From Aliivibrio salmonicida LFI1238 (lineage in GTDB: Bacteria > Pseudomonadota > Gammaproteobacteria > Enterobacterales > Vibrionaceae), in the NCBI RefSeq assembly GCF_000196495.1, contig NC_011312.1, positions 2,294,001 through 2,358,000 of the forward strand: a DNA stretch of 64,000 bases, written 5' to 3'. The notes beneath the pieces are model-generated. The model was not told the DNA's origin, did not search any database, and saw nothing but the letters and a program-made list of their open reading frames with translations. Shown here piece by piece: positions 39,546 to 48,904 of this stretch. Positions within the stretch are counted from its first letter, which is position 1, and the number at the start of each line of letters is the position of its first letter. A program made the position numbers and the translations under genes.

Positions 39546-40076
39546 ATGTCTCACCAATACCAAGATTTGATTGCAGTGTTTAACGCCACCTTTCTAGATT
39601 CATTTAATACTAAGTTAGAATTGGGGGGGGATGAACCTATTTATTTGCCAGCAGATGAGGAACATGATTCTCATCGTATTATCTTTGCAAGAGGGTTTTA
39701 TGCCTCTGGTATGCATGAGATTGCTCATTGGTGTGTTGCAGGCCATGAACGACGTTTACTTGAAGATTTTGGCTATTGGTATGAGCCTGATGGGCGTACT
39801 GAAAAAGTACAAGCTGAATTTGAAAAAGTAGAAATTCGTCCTCAAGCTTATGAGTGGATTTTATCATTGAGTGCAGGGTTAAAATTTAATGTCAGTTGTG
39901 ACAACTTAAATGGCGATTTTGAACCAGATCGTTTAGCATTCATGACTAAAGTGCATAATGAAGTGATGTCTGTTTTAGATGACGGTTTACCACCGCGAGT
40001 TGAGATGTTATCTACTGCGTTACGTGACTTTTACCAAACCGCCCCATTAACTAAAGAACAATTTATTGTCCAATAG
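39546..40076 (+). CDS. epmC: Elongation factor P hydroxylase
   Basis: EpmC (YfcM) hydroxylates the beta-lysylated lysine of EF-P. The 176-residue protein has metal ligands in MHEIAHWC (HExxH, H57/E58/H61) and the conserved EDFGYWYEPDGRTEKVQAEF and FNVSCDNLNGDFEPDR blocks. It aligns with E. coli YfcM nearly throughout. yfcL follows 7 bases later, the usual pair. epmA and epmB are not in the window. Confidence 0.93.
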   Translation: MSHQYQDLIAVFNATFLDSFNTKLELGGDEPIYLPADEEHDSHRIIFARGFYASGMHEIAHWCVAGHERRLLEDFGYWYEPDGRTEKVQAEFEKVEIRPQAYEWILSLSAGLKFNVSCDNLNGDFEPDRLAFMTKVHNEVMSVLDDGLPPRVEMLSTALRDFYQTAPLTKEQFIVQ

Positions 40077-40083
40077 GAAAGAA

Positions 40084-40341
40084 ATGATCATTGAATTTGA
40101 AGAAAAACTGCTTGAATTAATTGATGCTCGTATTGAAACTGCATCAGATGATGAGTTATTTGCTGGTGGGTATTTACGTGGGCATATTTCCCTGTCAGTA
40201 GCGAAATGTGAAGAGCAGGGCGTTAGTGATCTTGATGTATTAAAACAGCATATTAATGACAGTTTAGAAGCCGCAAAATCTGAATTATCTCCAGCAGACA
40301 GAATCATTGTTGCTGATTTATGGGATCTTTTACGCAATTAA
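40084..40341 (+). CDS. yfcL: YfcL family protein
   Basis: An 85-residue protein starting MIIEFEEKLLELIDARIE and containing ASDDELFAGGYLRGHISLSV, the hallmark of the YfcL family. The start ATG 40084 has AGGAAAG just upstream. It is co-directional with epmC, 7 bases away, so certainly in one operon. The function is unknown; the neighbourhood hints at EF-P or shikimate-region housekeeping. Confidence 0.88.
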   Translation: MIIEFEEKLLELIDARIETASDDELFAGGYLRGHISLSVAKCEEQGVSDLDVLKQHINDSLEAAKSELSPADRIIVADLWDLLRN

Positions 40342-40361
40342 CCTTAATTTATTAAGGTTAA
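40338..40361 (+). terminator. Probable terminator of epmC-yfcL
   Basis: An 11-bp perfect inverted repeat TTAACCTTAAT/ATTAAGGTTAA with a TT centre, overlapping the yfcL stop and followed by TCTT. The T-tract is weak. Confidence 0.5.
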
Positions 40362-40447
40362 TCTTACGTACCCTACACAAACATTTATATCAATAACGTA
40401 TAATTTACATAATTAAATTTTATCTATTTTATACGTTGGAGATATAA

Positions 40448-41581
40448 ATGCAGCAACTACAACAGACGTTGTCTGAACAGATGCGCATCAATGACCACGA
40501 AATTGAACGACGAAAGGTACTGCTTAATTTTATCGATGAAGATGCGGATACGCTGAAGCATTGTTTAAAATGGGTAGAACCTTTTGTCGATGCTATTGTT
40601 GCTCGATTTTATGTGGCTCAAACGCAATTGCCTGAAATTTCTTTAGTGATCGGAGATAAAGAAACATTATCTCGTCTGCATGTCAGTATGGCTAAGTACA
40701 CGTTAGAGTTATTCAGTGGCCTGTATGACCAAGCGTATGTCGATAAACGGTTAAGAATTGGTAAAATTCACCATCGTATTGGTGTGAGTCCAAAGCTTTA
40801 CCTTTCTGGTATTAATCAACTTCAGTTACTGATTGAAGAAGTTATTGCAGAACAAGCCCACCTTTATAATCAATCCTCTCAAGACATCACACTATCATTA
40901 AGAAAGTTATTCTATTTTGATAATCAGCTGGTGTTTGATACTTATATTGCCAGCTTGCAAATTGAAGTTGAATCTGCAAATCAACAGCTTGAATTGTACG
41001 CTCATAATTTAGAAAACGTGGTGGCAAAACGCACGGCAGAGCTGACGGACTTATCGATGAAAGATGCATTGACTGGATTATATAATCAACGTGCATTTTA
41101 TGAATTACTTGAGAAAAGTTTCAATATTACAGAGCGTTGCCAACAACACCTGACTTTACTTTATATTGATATCAATTTCTTTAAAGAAGTGAATGATACT
41201 CATGGACATAAAGCGGGGGATGAGGTCTTAGTTGGTTTTGCTCAATCGGCAACGCAAATTATACGAAAGATGGATTTTGTATCCCGTTATGGCGGCGATG
41301 AATTTTGTATCGTGTTACCTAACACTAAAATCGAAGAAGCAAAGAATTTATGCTTACGTTTAATTGAATTGTTTGATAAAAGCTCAGAGCATCCTGTTAC
41401 GTTAAGTATTGGCGGGGCATCGCTGTATCCGGGGGCTAAATTGAGTATGGATAAATTGATTATTGCTGCGGATAATAAAATGTATCAAGCGAAACAAATT
41501 TGTCATGAAACTCGTCAGCATCACTTTGAGTTAATGCCAAGAGATGAGTTGAATGTCACTCGAATGGTAAATAATAAATAA
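40448..41581 (+). CDS. Globin-coupled diguanylate cyclase (heme oxygen sensor)
   Basis: The N-terminal globin-coupled sensor domain (about 15-165) has the proximal heme histidine H108 in RIGKIHHRIGVSPKLYLSG. A short helical linker and a GGDEF domain follow (KDALTGLYNQRAFYELL, active site RYGGDEFCIVL). An I-site RKMD lies five residues before GGDEF. The closest described layout is E. coli DosC. It should couple oxygen or redox state to cyclic-di-GMP synthesis in the cytoplasm. GGAG lies seven bases before the ATG. Monocistronic. Confidence 0.9.
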   Translation: MQQLQQTLSEQMRINDHEIERRKVLLNFIDEDADTLKHCLKWVEPFVDAIVARFYVAQTQLPEISLVIGDKETLSRLHVSMAKYTLELFSGLYDQAYVDKRLRIGKIHHRIGVSPKLYLSGINQLQLLIEEVIAEQAHLYNQSSQDITLSLRKLFYFDNQLVFDTYIASLQIEVESANQQLELYAHNLENVVAKRTAELTDLSMKDALTGLYNQRAFYELLEKSFNITERCQQHLTLLYIDINFFKEVNDTHGHKAGDEVLVGFAQSATQIIRKMDFVSRYGGDEFCIVLPNTKIEEAKNLCLRLIELFDKSSEHPVTLSIGGASLYPGAKLSMDKLIIAADNKMYQAKQICHETRQHHFELMPRDELNVTRMVNNK

Positions 41582-41630
41582 TTGAAGACCTAGTTAATGC
41601 ATTAATGATTGGCTAGGTCTTTTCTTTACA

Positions 41631-42056
41631 TTAGCGCTTAAATGTACCTAAAGAAATTAATTTATCTCTAAGTAAATCCACTAACTTAGTTTGAGATGAT
41701 TGCTCTCTAATGGTTCCCGTTGTATTCCCCCATACAGGCCCAGGCCATGCAACATCAGTCGTAAAACGAGCAATATGGTGAATATGCAATTGAGGAACTA
41801 AATTACCTAATGCGCCTAGGTTAATTTTGTCTGGAGAAAAATTATCTTCTAAAAGTTGTGCGACAGCGCTCGACTCTTGAATAAACTGACCTTGTTGCTC
41901 TGGAGTCATGTGGTGAATTTCTTTCAGATCATTTATACGAGGAACTAAAATAAGCCAAGGACCAATGTCTTCTTTTATTAATAAAACTTGGCATAGTGGA
42001 AGATCCCCTAAAAGGACGCAATCTTGCTGTAAACGTGGATGTAATTGAAAAGCCAT
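41631..42056 (-). CDS. HIT-family hydrolase
   Basis: A 141-residue histidine-triad protein. The triad is LHIHHIARF (H-x-H-H, about 90-98) followed by WPGPVWG. Members hydrolyse or transfer nucleotide phosphate groups (Ap4A, AMP-lysine and similar). The substrate cannot be told. Divergent from lpxM with a 77-base gap. Confidence 0.88.
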   Translation of the reverse strand: MAFQLHPRLQQDCVLLGDLPLCQVLLIKEDIGPWLILVPRINDLKEIHHMTPEQQGQFIQESSAVAQLLEDNFSPDKINLGALGNLVPQLHIHHIARFTTDVAWPGPVWGNTTGTIREQSSQTKLVDLLRDKLISLGTFKR

Positions 42057-42133
42057 TCCATTTCCTTGGTTTCTATCAGTAATGCTTTGTTATATCATAA
42101 TCAGTTCATAATAAAGAATAAGTGAAGCGATTC

Positions 42134-43075
42134 ATGAGCGAAAAAATCGATAAAAATGTATATAACCCAACTTTTCAATGGGCATTCCTTCATCCTAGAT
42201 ATTGGCCTACGTGGTTAGCTGTTGGTTTTGGTATTATTTTAGCGTTTGTTCCTTTTCGATTGCGCGATAAACTTGCCGCTAAAATCGTTAAATTAGTTTT
42301 AAAGAAACCAAGCAGTGGTATTAAACGAGCGAAGTTGAATATTGCGACGTGTTTTCCTGAAAAATCTGAGCAAGAAAAACAAGAATTGTTAGAAAAAACA
42401 TACATTACGGGAGCTCAAGTTATGCTTGGTCTTTCTGAGCTGCTTGTTCGTAGTCGTAAGCATAATGAAGCGCGTGGTATTTTTGTTGGTGGAGAAAATT
42501 TATTTCCTTTACTTGAACAAAAAGAGAATATTATTATTTTAGCCCCTCATGCTTGGGCTATCGATTTCCCTGCTATTTTACTTGCATCGCGTGGTTACCA
42601 TGTGACTACGATGATGAAACCACAGAAAAACCCAATCACTGATTGGTTAATGCATGTTCAGCGTATGCAATATGGTGGGAAGATTTACGCACGTAGCGCT
42701 GGAATAAAACCATTGATTAAAGCGATTAAAGAAGGGTACTTAGCGTATTACCTTCCAGATGAAGATCATGGGCCACAAAACAGTGTTTTTGTTCCTTTTT
42801 TCGGTACGCAAAAAGCAACGCTTAAAGGCTTTGGTAAATTGGCGCGCTTGTCTAAAGCGAAAGTGGTTCCAATGTTGCCATCATATAATGCAGAAACGGG
42901 TCAATTTGAAATTATTACCTTACCTGCGATTGCCGATTTCCCAGCAGGTGATGAAGAAACAGACGCTCGGTCAATGAATATTGCGATCGAACAATTACTT
43001 GAGGGACATCCTGAGCAATATATGTGGGTGCTTAATTTATTGCGTTCTCGACCAGATGGCAGTCGTCTCTATTAA
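42134..43075 (+). CDS. lpxM: Lipid A acyltransferase LpxM (MsbB)
   Basis: Adds the last secondary acyl chain to lipid A. The 313-residue protein has one N-terminal transmembrane helix (WLAVGFGIILAFVPF) and the acyltransferase H-x4-D motif in LAPHAWAIDFPA. Blocks YYLPDEDHGPQNSVFVPFFG and QYMWVLNLLRSRPDG align with E. coli LpxM. I chose ATG 42134 (GAAG six bases upstream) over GTG 42122. Lone gene with a strong terminator. Confidence 0.92.
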   Translation: MSEKIDKNVYNPTFQWAFLHPRYWPTWLAVGFGIILAFVPFRLRDKLAAKIVKLVLKKPSSGIKRAKLNIATCFPEKSEQEKQELLEKTYITGAQVMLGLSELLVRSRKHNEARGIFVGGENLFPLLEQKENIIILAPHAWAIDFPAILLASRGYHVTTMMKPQKNPITDWLMHVQRMQYGGKIYARSAGIKPLIKAIKEGYLAYYLPDEDHGPQNSVFVPFFGTQKATLKGFGKLARLSKAKVVPMLPSYNAETGQFEIITLPAIADFPAGDEETDARSMNIAIEQLLEGHPEQYMWVLNLLRSRPDGSRLY

Positions 43076-43105
43076 ATAATAGAGAATGAGGTCGATATCG
43101 TTTAT

Positions 43106-43140
43106 AGCCCGTTTAGTGGAAACACTAAGCGGGCTTTTTA
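43106..43140 (+). terminator. Terminator of lpxM
   Basis: A 13-bp stem AGCCCGTTTAGTG/CACTAAGCGGGCT (one G-T pair) with a GAAA tetraloop, followed by TTTTT. Confidence 0.92.
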
Positions 43141-43527
43141 TTGCTATAAATTGTTAATAATAGTGCTCTTATTGATAGCGCATTCTTATTGTTAATTATT
43201 TGTGTGTTTATAAAGTCAATAGTTGTGTAGAATAAAACACAAGATAAAAAATAGATTATCATGTTTTAATTTTATCTAAGTGTTTGATTTTAAGTTGAAT
43301 TTATTCTGTGAGAGATGAGTCTTTGATAGGGTGTCAGCTTGTATCTGGTTAAATTCAATATTTTTGTTAAAAAAGAGATCTTAATCATTTAATCAATCTA
43401 AGTTTTAACAAATGGCTAGGGTCTATCTTTTCTCAAAGCGTATACTTCTTATTACATTATACCTCTTTAGTTCCACGTGTTCTCTGTTCAAATAAAAATG
43501 CCGTTTAGCGCTAAGTTGACCAAATAA
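43141..43527. other. AT-rich region upstream of clcA
   Basis: About 390 bases between the lpxM terminator and clcA. No coding frame, tRNA or clear hairpin seen; it must contain the clcA promoter. Confidence 0.55.
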
Positions 43528-44928
43528 ATGCCTAAATCACCCAATTTCCGCTTTTTTCAAGGCGGTCTGTTAAAACACCGTACCACACCGAAATTCTTAA
43601 CAACTCAAACTGAATATTTTTCATTGCTTTTTTTATCGGCACTCGTTGGGGGGATCACCGGCTCTGTAGTTGCATTATTCGAAGAGTCTATTCGTTGGAT
43701 CACAGAGCAGCGTTTAACGTTTGTTCATACGCTTCCTTACGCTGAATATATTGCTCTGGTTGCGGCTGTTTTAGCCGGGGCGGCTATGGCTGCGGTTGGT
43801 TTTTGGTTAACGTTTAAATTTGCACCAGAAGTGGCGGGCAGTGGTATTCCCCATATTGAAGGGGCACTTGATGGTACGCATGAAATCCGGTGGCATAGAG
43901 TATTACCGATTAAGTTTATTGCTGGCACATTAACTATTGGATCCGGGATGGTACTGGGTCGAGAAGGGCCATCTATTCAAATTGGTGGTGCCGTTGGACG
44001 AATGATTGCCAGTAAAGGTAAGCGTTTTAGTCACACAACTCATATTTTAACCGCAGCAGGTGCGGCGGCGGGGTTGGCTGCGGCATTTAATGCTCCTCTT
44101 GCTGGTATCCTATTTGTTGTCGAAGAAATGCGTCCGCAGTTTCGTTACAGTATTACGTCGATTAAATGCGTTACATTAGCGACAGCAGTCGCCACTATTG
44201 TTATGCGTTCTTTGCATGGACAAGCCGCGTTCTTGGATATACCTCACTTTGATGTCCCTCCATTACGATCTCTTATCTTATTTGCTGTTTTGGGTATTTT
44301 ATTTGGGGTGATTGGGGTTAACTTTAATAAGTGGATTTTGAAAGGGACAAGTCGAGTTAAAGAATATCATCAAAATAAATTATCACGATTAGTGCTTGTT
44401 GGTGCGATGTTTGGTGGTACTTTTGCTTTTTTACAATTGGTGGTTCCTAAACTGTCAGGCAGTGGGATGGAGATCATTACAGAAATGTTTCATAGTCCAA
44501 TGATGTGGATGGTAATGGTTGGATTTTTTGTTCTGAGAATTATTGTTACCGTCGCTTGTTTTGCATCTGGTGCTCCGGGGGGGATTTTTGCCCCAATGCT
44601 AACTCTAGGTACCTTATTAGGTTTGTCTTATGGCATCGTGATGGCGGCTTGGTTTCCTGAATGGGTTTCAGAACCCGGAGTTTACGCGATTGCAGGTATG
44701 GGGGCACTGTTTGCTGCCACAGTTCGAGCTCCGGTAACGGGGATAATACTCGTTGTTGAAATGACAAATAATTATCAACTAATTTTACCATTATTAGTGA
44801 CGTGCCTAGGGGCTACCTTTATTGCGCAAGCTTTAGGCGGTCAACCGTTGTATTCAGCATTACTCAAACAATCGTTACTTGAGGATAAAGAGTTGAGGGT
44901 TGATAAAAATAGCCCAGCAAGTAATTAA
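43528..44928 (+). CDS. clcA: H+/Cl- exchange transporter ClcA
   Basis: CLC antiporter used for extreme acid resistance. The 466-residue protein has the selectivity-filter motifs AGSGIPHIEG, LGREGPSIQIGG (gating Glu) and ASGAPGGIFAPML, plus the C-terminal tyrosine region. ATG 43528 has no clear Shine-Dalgarno. The last four bases overlap the convergent beta-barrel gene (stops at 44926-44928 and 44925-44927). Confidence 0.95.
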   Translation: MPKSPNFRFFQGGLLKHRTTPKFLTTQTEYFSLLFLSALVGGITGSVVALFEESIRWITEQRLTFVHTLPYAEYIALVAAVLAGAAMAAVGFWLTFKFAPEVAGSGIPHIEGALDGTHEIRWHRVLPIKFIAGTLTIGSGMVLGREGPSIQIGGAVGRMIASKGKRFSHTTHILTAAGAAAGLAAAFNAPLAGILFVVEEMRPQFRYSITSIKCVTLATAVATIVMRSLHGQAAFLDIPHFDVPPLRSLILFAVLGILFGVIGVNFNKWILKGTSRVKEYHQNKLSRLVLVGAMFGGTFAFLQLVVPKLSGSGMEIITEMFHSPMMWMVMVGFFVLRIIVTVACFASGAPGGIFAPMLTLGTLLGLSYGIVMAAWFPEWVSEPGVYAIAGMGALFAATVRAPVTGIILVVEMTNNYQLILPLLVTCLGATFIAQALGGQPLYSALLKQSLLEDKELRVDKNSPASN

Positions 44929-45242
44929 AATAGATAACTCAGTATTAATTGACTCGAAATGAAGTCCACTGCAATACCATCTGCAACCATACGTCCCATC
45001 GTGTAACTTGCTGCTATATTCATCGAATATGGCAGTGAGTAACCAATTTCTACACCATAAGATAAACCGAACTCATCGAATTCTTTTGCACCTTTGATGG
45101 TAGTTTGGAGTGTTGTGCCATTCGTGGTTTCTTGAGATAAAGAGTCAATCATGAGATCCAGAGAGTACTTATTTGCACTTAATAGGCTTGCTAAGTAAAA
45201 ATCAGAATCAAAAAGATAAGAAAGGTATTTTAAGTTGATGCC

Positions 45243-45250
45243 ATAAGAGC
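45243..45250. repeat. Target-site duplication of IS66 copy 2 (left)
   Basis: ATAAGAGC directly precedes the left inverted repeat; the identical octamer follows the right end at 47566-47573. Eight bases is the duplication length expected of IS66. Confidence 0.95.
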
Positions 45251-45266
45251 GTAAGCGTGCGGGGAA

Positions 45267-46790
45267 CTACACCTTGTCTTTTACATTCCAAGGTAAAAGT
45301 GAATCGATATCTGGCGATCCAACACATAAACGATCTAGACAATACCTAATATAATCGTAAGGGATTAATCCGTTTGCCTTTGCTGTTTCTACAATGCTGT
45401 AAAGCATTGCACTTGAATCTGCACCAGCCGTTGAACCCGAAAATAACCAGTTTTTCCGGCCGATAACAAACGGTTTAACCGCTCGCTCTGCTCGATTGTT
45501 ATCAATAGATAACAATCCATCATCAATATAACGAACTAATTTATCCCATTGATTTAATGTATAGCTAATCGCCTCACCTAATTTTGTTTTAGGTGATACT
45601 CGACTAACTGCGCTATCAAGCCAATCACGGAGCTCTTTAAGTAAATCGCGGGCTTCTGTCTGCCTAGCAACATACTTGGCTTCAGGGGAAGCCTCTTTTA
45701 ATAACGATTCGATCCGGTATAGCTTTTGGATTTTACTCAATACCCAATCTGCACTCCCTGTTTTCCCTTTTACTTGAACACGTTGAGCCTCAATAAATCG
45801 TCGACGTGCGTGTGCCCAACAGCCAACTAACATCGCTTCAGTTTGTTCATAACCTTGGTAACCATCGGTATGTAAATACCCGTTATAACCTTTTAAAAAG
45901 TTAACTGGATGGTAGCCATGCCTGCTAGATTGATAATCATAAAGTACAATTCCAGGCAAAACACCAGAGCCTGGAGAATCATAGCCAGAGCAGTAGACCC
46001 ACATATAACATTTTGCTTTTTCAACATCCAACACATTTACCGTTGTTTCATCACAATGCAGAGTGGGTTGTTCAAGCAAAATACGATGTAACTCGTTATT
46101 AAGAGGGGTAAATAGTACCGAGCATTTTATTAACCAATCCGCCATCGTTCGCCGTCCAATAATGATACCCCATTGCTGAAATAACGTTTCTTGACGATAA
46201 AGTGGAAGACTGTATTGAAATTTAGCCGTAATAATTTGAGCAAGTAAACTTGCGGTCGCAATCCCTTTAGGGATTGGTGACGCTGGCATTGGGGCTTGTT
46301 TAATGTCTACTGAAGTATTGTTTTTTTCACAATTTCGGCAAGCATATTTAGGACGAACATGTTGAATAACTTCCACTTTAGCTGGTACAAATTCCAACTT
46401 TTCACTGATGTCTTTACCCATCGCATGCATCTCTAGACCGCAACACTTACAAGTTTTATCTTTTATGTCGTGGATAATAACAGTACGCGGTAAGTCTTCA
46501 GGTAAGCGTTGGCGTTTTGGCTTTTGACGAGTGTAGGTAATCGTTTGTGTGTCATCATTTTCAATGATGATTTCTTCTTCTGTTTCATTGAATAAATCAA
46601 ATTGAGTCGAGTCAGATTCACTGCTTTTACCAAAGCGCTGATGTTGAGCCAGTCGAAATTGCTCTAGAAGACGGTTATATTTATTTTCAAGCTGAAGCAC
46701 AAGTGCTTTCAGCTCGTCAATGGTATCAGGAAGTGGTTTTATTTTATCAGTCATGTAGATGACTATATAACGATAATACAGGTAATCAAT
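45267..46790 (-). CDS. tnpC: IS66 transposase TnpC (copy 2)
   Basis: Same protein as the copy 1 TnpC with one change (Met for Ile in EAMLVGCWAH, codon at 45831-45833). DDE residues, zinc-finger pairs and coiled coil are all present. The first ATG is at 46754. The end given is the in-frame ATT at 46790, six bases after AGGAGG, as in copy 1. Confidence 0.85.
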   Translation of the reverse strand: MDYLYYRYIVIYMTDKIKPLPDTIDELKALVLQLENKYNRLLEQFRLAQHQRFGKSSESDSTQFDLFNETEEEIIIENDDTQTITYTRQKPKRQRLPEDLPRTVIIHDIKDKTCKCCGLEMHAMGKDISEKLEFVPAKVEVIQHVRPKYACRNCEKNNTSVDIKQAPMPASPIPKGIATASLLAQIITAKFQYSLPLYRQETLFQQWGIIIGRRTMADWLIKCSVLFTPLNNELHRILLEQPTLHCDETTVNVLDVEKAKCYMWVYCSGYDSPGSGVLPGIVLYDYQSSRHGYHPVNFLKGYNGYLHTDGYQGYEQTEAMLVGCWAHARRRFIEAQRVQVKGKTGSADWVLSKIQKLYRIESLLKEASPEAKYVARQTEARDLLKELRDWLDSAVSRVSPKTKLGEAISYTLNQWDKLVRYIDDGLLSIDNNRAERAVKPFVIGRKNWLFSGSTAGADSSAMLYSIVETAKANGLIPYDYIRYCLDRLCVGSPDIDSLLPWNVKDKV

Positions 46791-46825
46791 CGGTTGCCTC
46801 CTATTCTTGACTGAGAATCAACTAT

Positions 46826-47173
46826 TTAAAGGGTTGTTTGATAATGTACCGGTTGATGTCCTAAGATATCAAAACCTTGTAATAGCAGTGTCAGTTGCTG
46901 CTCTGATAATGCTAACGTATCGTTATTTATATTTCGTGGCCATTTGAAGCGGTCTTCATCTAATCGCTTGTACCATAAAGCGAATCCTGTTTTATCCCAA
47001 TACAATATTTTGAGTTTATCACGAGGCTTATTGCAAAATATAAATAGAGCATCACTAAACGGTGATAGTTGCATTTCTTGCTCAACAATCACGACAAGGC
47101 CATTAATGGCCTTGCGAAAATCGACAAAATCACGATGAAGATAAATGGTGGAAACATCAGTAAATACATTCAT
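46826..47173 (-). CDS. tnpB: IS66 accessory protein TnpB (copy 2)
   Basis: A 115-residue protein identical to that of copy 1; four-base overlap with tnpA. Confidence 0.92.
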   Translation of the reverse strand: MNVFTDVSTIYLHRDFVDFRKAINGLVVIVEQEMQLSPFSDALFIFCNKPRDKLKILYWDKTGFALWYKRLDEDRFKWPRNINNDTLALSEQQLTLLLQGFDILGHQPVHYQTTL

Positions 47174-47484
47174 GATTGATACCCTTTTAATAAGAGTCCT
47201 ATCCAGTGAGGTTCAGTATTAGCTGGCAATGTTAATCGCAATTTTCCGATAGAAAGTTGAATATCTGGTAATTGTGGAGTGGCGATGATAGTTGATGTTA
47301 ACGCTTCTACTTTCAAGAAAGTAGAAGCGTTAATCTTTTGTTTCCATCGTGCTTTACGTGCACTAAATGTCTTTGGCAGAATATTATGGTTACGACAAAA
47401 TTCAGCGGCACTAAGCTTGCTAGATTGCTGAGATTCAAATAGAGCGTGCCATTGCTCTGGTGTTCTCTTTTTATCTTTTTGCAT
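47170..47484 (-). CDS. tnpA: IS66 accessory protein TnpA (copy 2)
   Basis: A 104-residue protein identical to that of copy 1, including the internal 17-bp perfect inverted repeat (47298-47333). Confidence 0.88.
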   Translation of the reverse strand: MQKDKKRTPEQWHALFESQQSSKLSAAEFCRNHNILPKTFSARKARWKQKINASTFLKVEALTSTIIATPQLPDIQLSIGKLRLTLPANTEPHWIGLLLKGYQS

Positions 47485-47565
47485 AATTACGTTCTCGTTA
47501 AATGAAAGATCGTAAGATACGCATAATGAATTTTATTTGTTAGGTGTAGTTCCCCGCACGCTTAC

Positions 47566-47573
47566 ATAAGAGC
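47566..47573. repeat. Target-site duplication of IS66 copy 2 (right)
   Basis: ATAAGAGC, identical to 45243-45250. Confidence 0.95.
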
Positions 47574-48032
47574 TTGCATCGACGTTGGTTCGTTCATAAT
47601 TAAGGCCGTCAGAAACATTTCGTTCAAAGTTACCTATTTTATTATATTCAAATTCAAGAATTAGAAAATAATTTGGGGCTAACATGAACGGATAACCTGC
47701 TTTAATGAACAAGCTATCTTCTAAGTCAATTTCTGCGCCATTTAAAGTTAACGATGACTTTTGTAACCCTGAAGATAAATAGATACTGTCTATTTTTGCT
47801 AGGCTGTTGGTCGAAAACAAACAAATAAGGCATATAAATACATATTTCATAGGCTCCATCCATATTGATAATCATCAAAAAGTATTGGCTTTAGGCATAA
47901 GTCGTTTTAGTTATTTTTTATTTTAAAATGGACGTATTATCTAATGCTTTTAGTCTAGACCTTTTGGGATTATGTTTTTCTGGATGTTGCGTTATTGTTA
48001 AATTGCGAGCTATTTTTATTGTGCGTTATAAA

Positions 48033-48061
48033 GATAACCCATTTAAAATTAATGGGTTATC
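48033..48061 (-). terminator. Probable terminator of rlmA
   Basis: An 11-bp perfect stem GATAACCCATT/AATGGGTTATC with a 7-base loop, 34 bases after the rlmA stop. The following T-tract on the minus strand (TTTAT) is weak. Confidence 0.5.
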
Positions 48062-48094
48062 TCGTATTCTTATTTTTGAGATTGATTGGTAGGT

Positions 48095-48904
48095 TTATTT
48101 TTTATAAGCTCTTATCATGAAATCAGCTTTACAGATGAACGATGTTTTATTTGCTAAATCATGTTTAAATTCAGGTGTGGCTTTCCATGAAAAAGGCGTC
48201 ATATCCAGTAAATGTAATGCTTCAATGCCCGTTAATGACATATCGTAAGTAAGCTTTTCTTCTTTTACCAATTCAAAGCCTTCAATTTCCTCAGCGGCTT
48301 CATCGTGTAAGCGTACTTCACCATAAACTTCTTCACGTAGCTCAAATAAGTGATGACTTGCAGGGGTTACAGTAAACAAATAACCCTCGTCTTTAATCGT
48401 ACGTTGTAACTCTTCGGCTTTGCATGGCGCATAAATGCGAACAATGCCATTTAAACTTTGATCAGAGAAAGGCAAACGATGGCTCGATGCCACGCTAAAT
48501 TGACAGTTTGGATAACGTTTTGCGGCAAATTTAATCGCTACTTTTGATATGTCTAGTCCAAATACTTGAGCGCGTCTTTCTACAAGGCGGTTCTGAATTT
48601 CGGCAGTGTAATAACCTTCACCACAACCGATATCTAATAAGGTAGATGATTCATCAGTAAGGTAGGTTTGACAAAAATCAGCAACCAGCTGTTGCATAGG
48701 TTGGTAATGTCCTGCTTCTAAAAAAGCACGTCTTGCTTGCATCATCTCTTTATTATCACCCGGGTTCTTCGAGCGTTTATGATGTGCAGGCATGAGATTC
48801 ACATACCCTTCTTTTGCATTATCAAATTGATGATTATTTTCACAGCGATATTGATTATGCGTAACGTGTAATTCGTGCTGGCATAAAGGGCATTGATAAG
48901 ACAT
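48095..48904 (-). CDS. rlmA: 23S rRNA (guanine(745)-N1)-methyltransferase
   Basis: Methylates G745 in helix 35 of 23S rRNA. The 269-residue protein has an N-terminal zinc site (C5, C8, C21, H25), then EGYVNLMPAHHKRSKNPGD, then a Rossmann SAM site LLDIGCGEGYYTAEI (about 90-104). Length and motifs match E. coli RlmA (RrmA). Lone gene. Confidence 0.93.
   Translation of the reverse strand: MSYQCPLCQHELHVTHNQYRCENNHQFDNAKEGYVNLMPAHHKRSKNPGDNKEMMQARRAFLEAGHYQPMQQLVADFCQTYLTDESSTLLDIGCGEGYYTAEIQNRLVERRAQVFGLDISKVAIKFAAKRYPNCQFSVASSHRLPFSDQSLNGIVRIYAPCKAEELQRTIKDEGYLFTVTPASHHLFELREEVYGEVRLHDEAAEEIEGFELVKEEKLTYDMSLTGIEALHLLDMTPFSWKATPEFKHDLANKTSFICKADFMIRAYKK

Larger units (their letters stand above)
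45251..47565 (-). mobile_element. IS66-family insertion sequence, copy 2
   Basis: 2315 bp with 24-bp inverted repeats (45251-45274, 47542-47565), same gene content as copy 1 but on the opposite strand. Flanked by the perfect duplication ATAAGAGC, so this is a direct product of transposition that has not since recombined. Confidence 0.97.
44925..47850 (-). pseudogene. Outer-membrane beta-barrel protein interrupted by IS66
   Basis: The gene is split by IS66 copy 2. The N-terminal part (47850-47566) has a signal peptide (MKYVFICLICLFSTNSLA) and encodes up to VDASSY. The C-terminal part (45242-44925) continues GINLKYLSYLFDSDFYLASL and ends in LSYLF, a barrel-type terminal aromatic. Removing the IS and one target copy restores 603 bases in a single frame, 200 residues, with no other damage. 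The size suits an eight-stranded barrel. Family not recognised. The disruption looks recent. Confidence 0.85.

Noticed and set aside
29172..47565. The two IS66 copies as ends of a composite transposon
   Set aside because: The 13.8 kb between them is conserved core genome, copy 2 has its own target duplication, and the outer flanks share no duplication.
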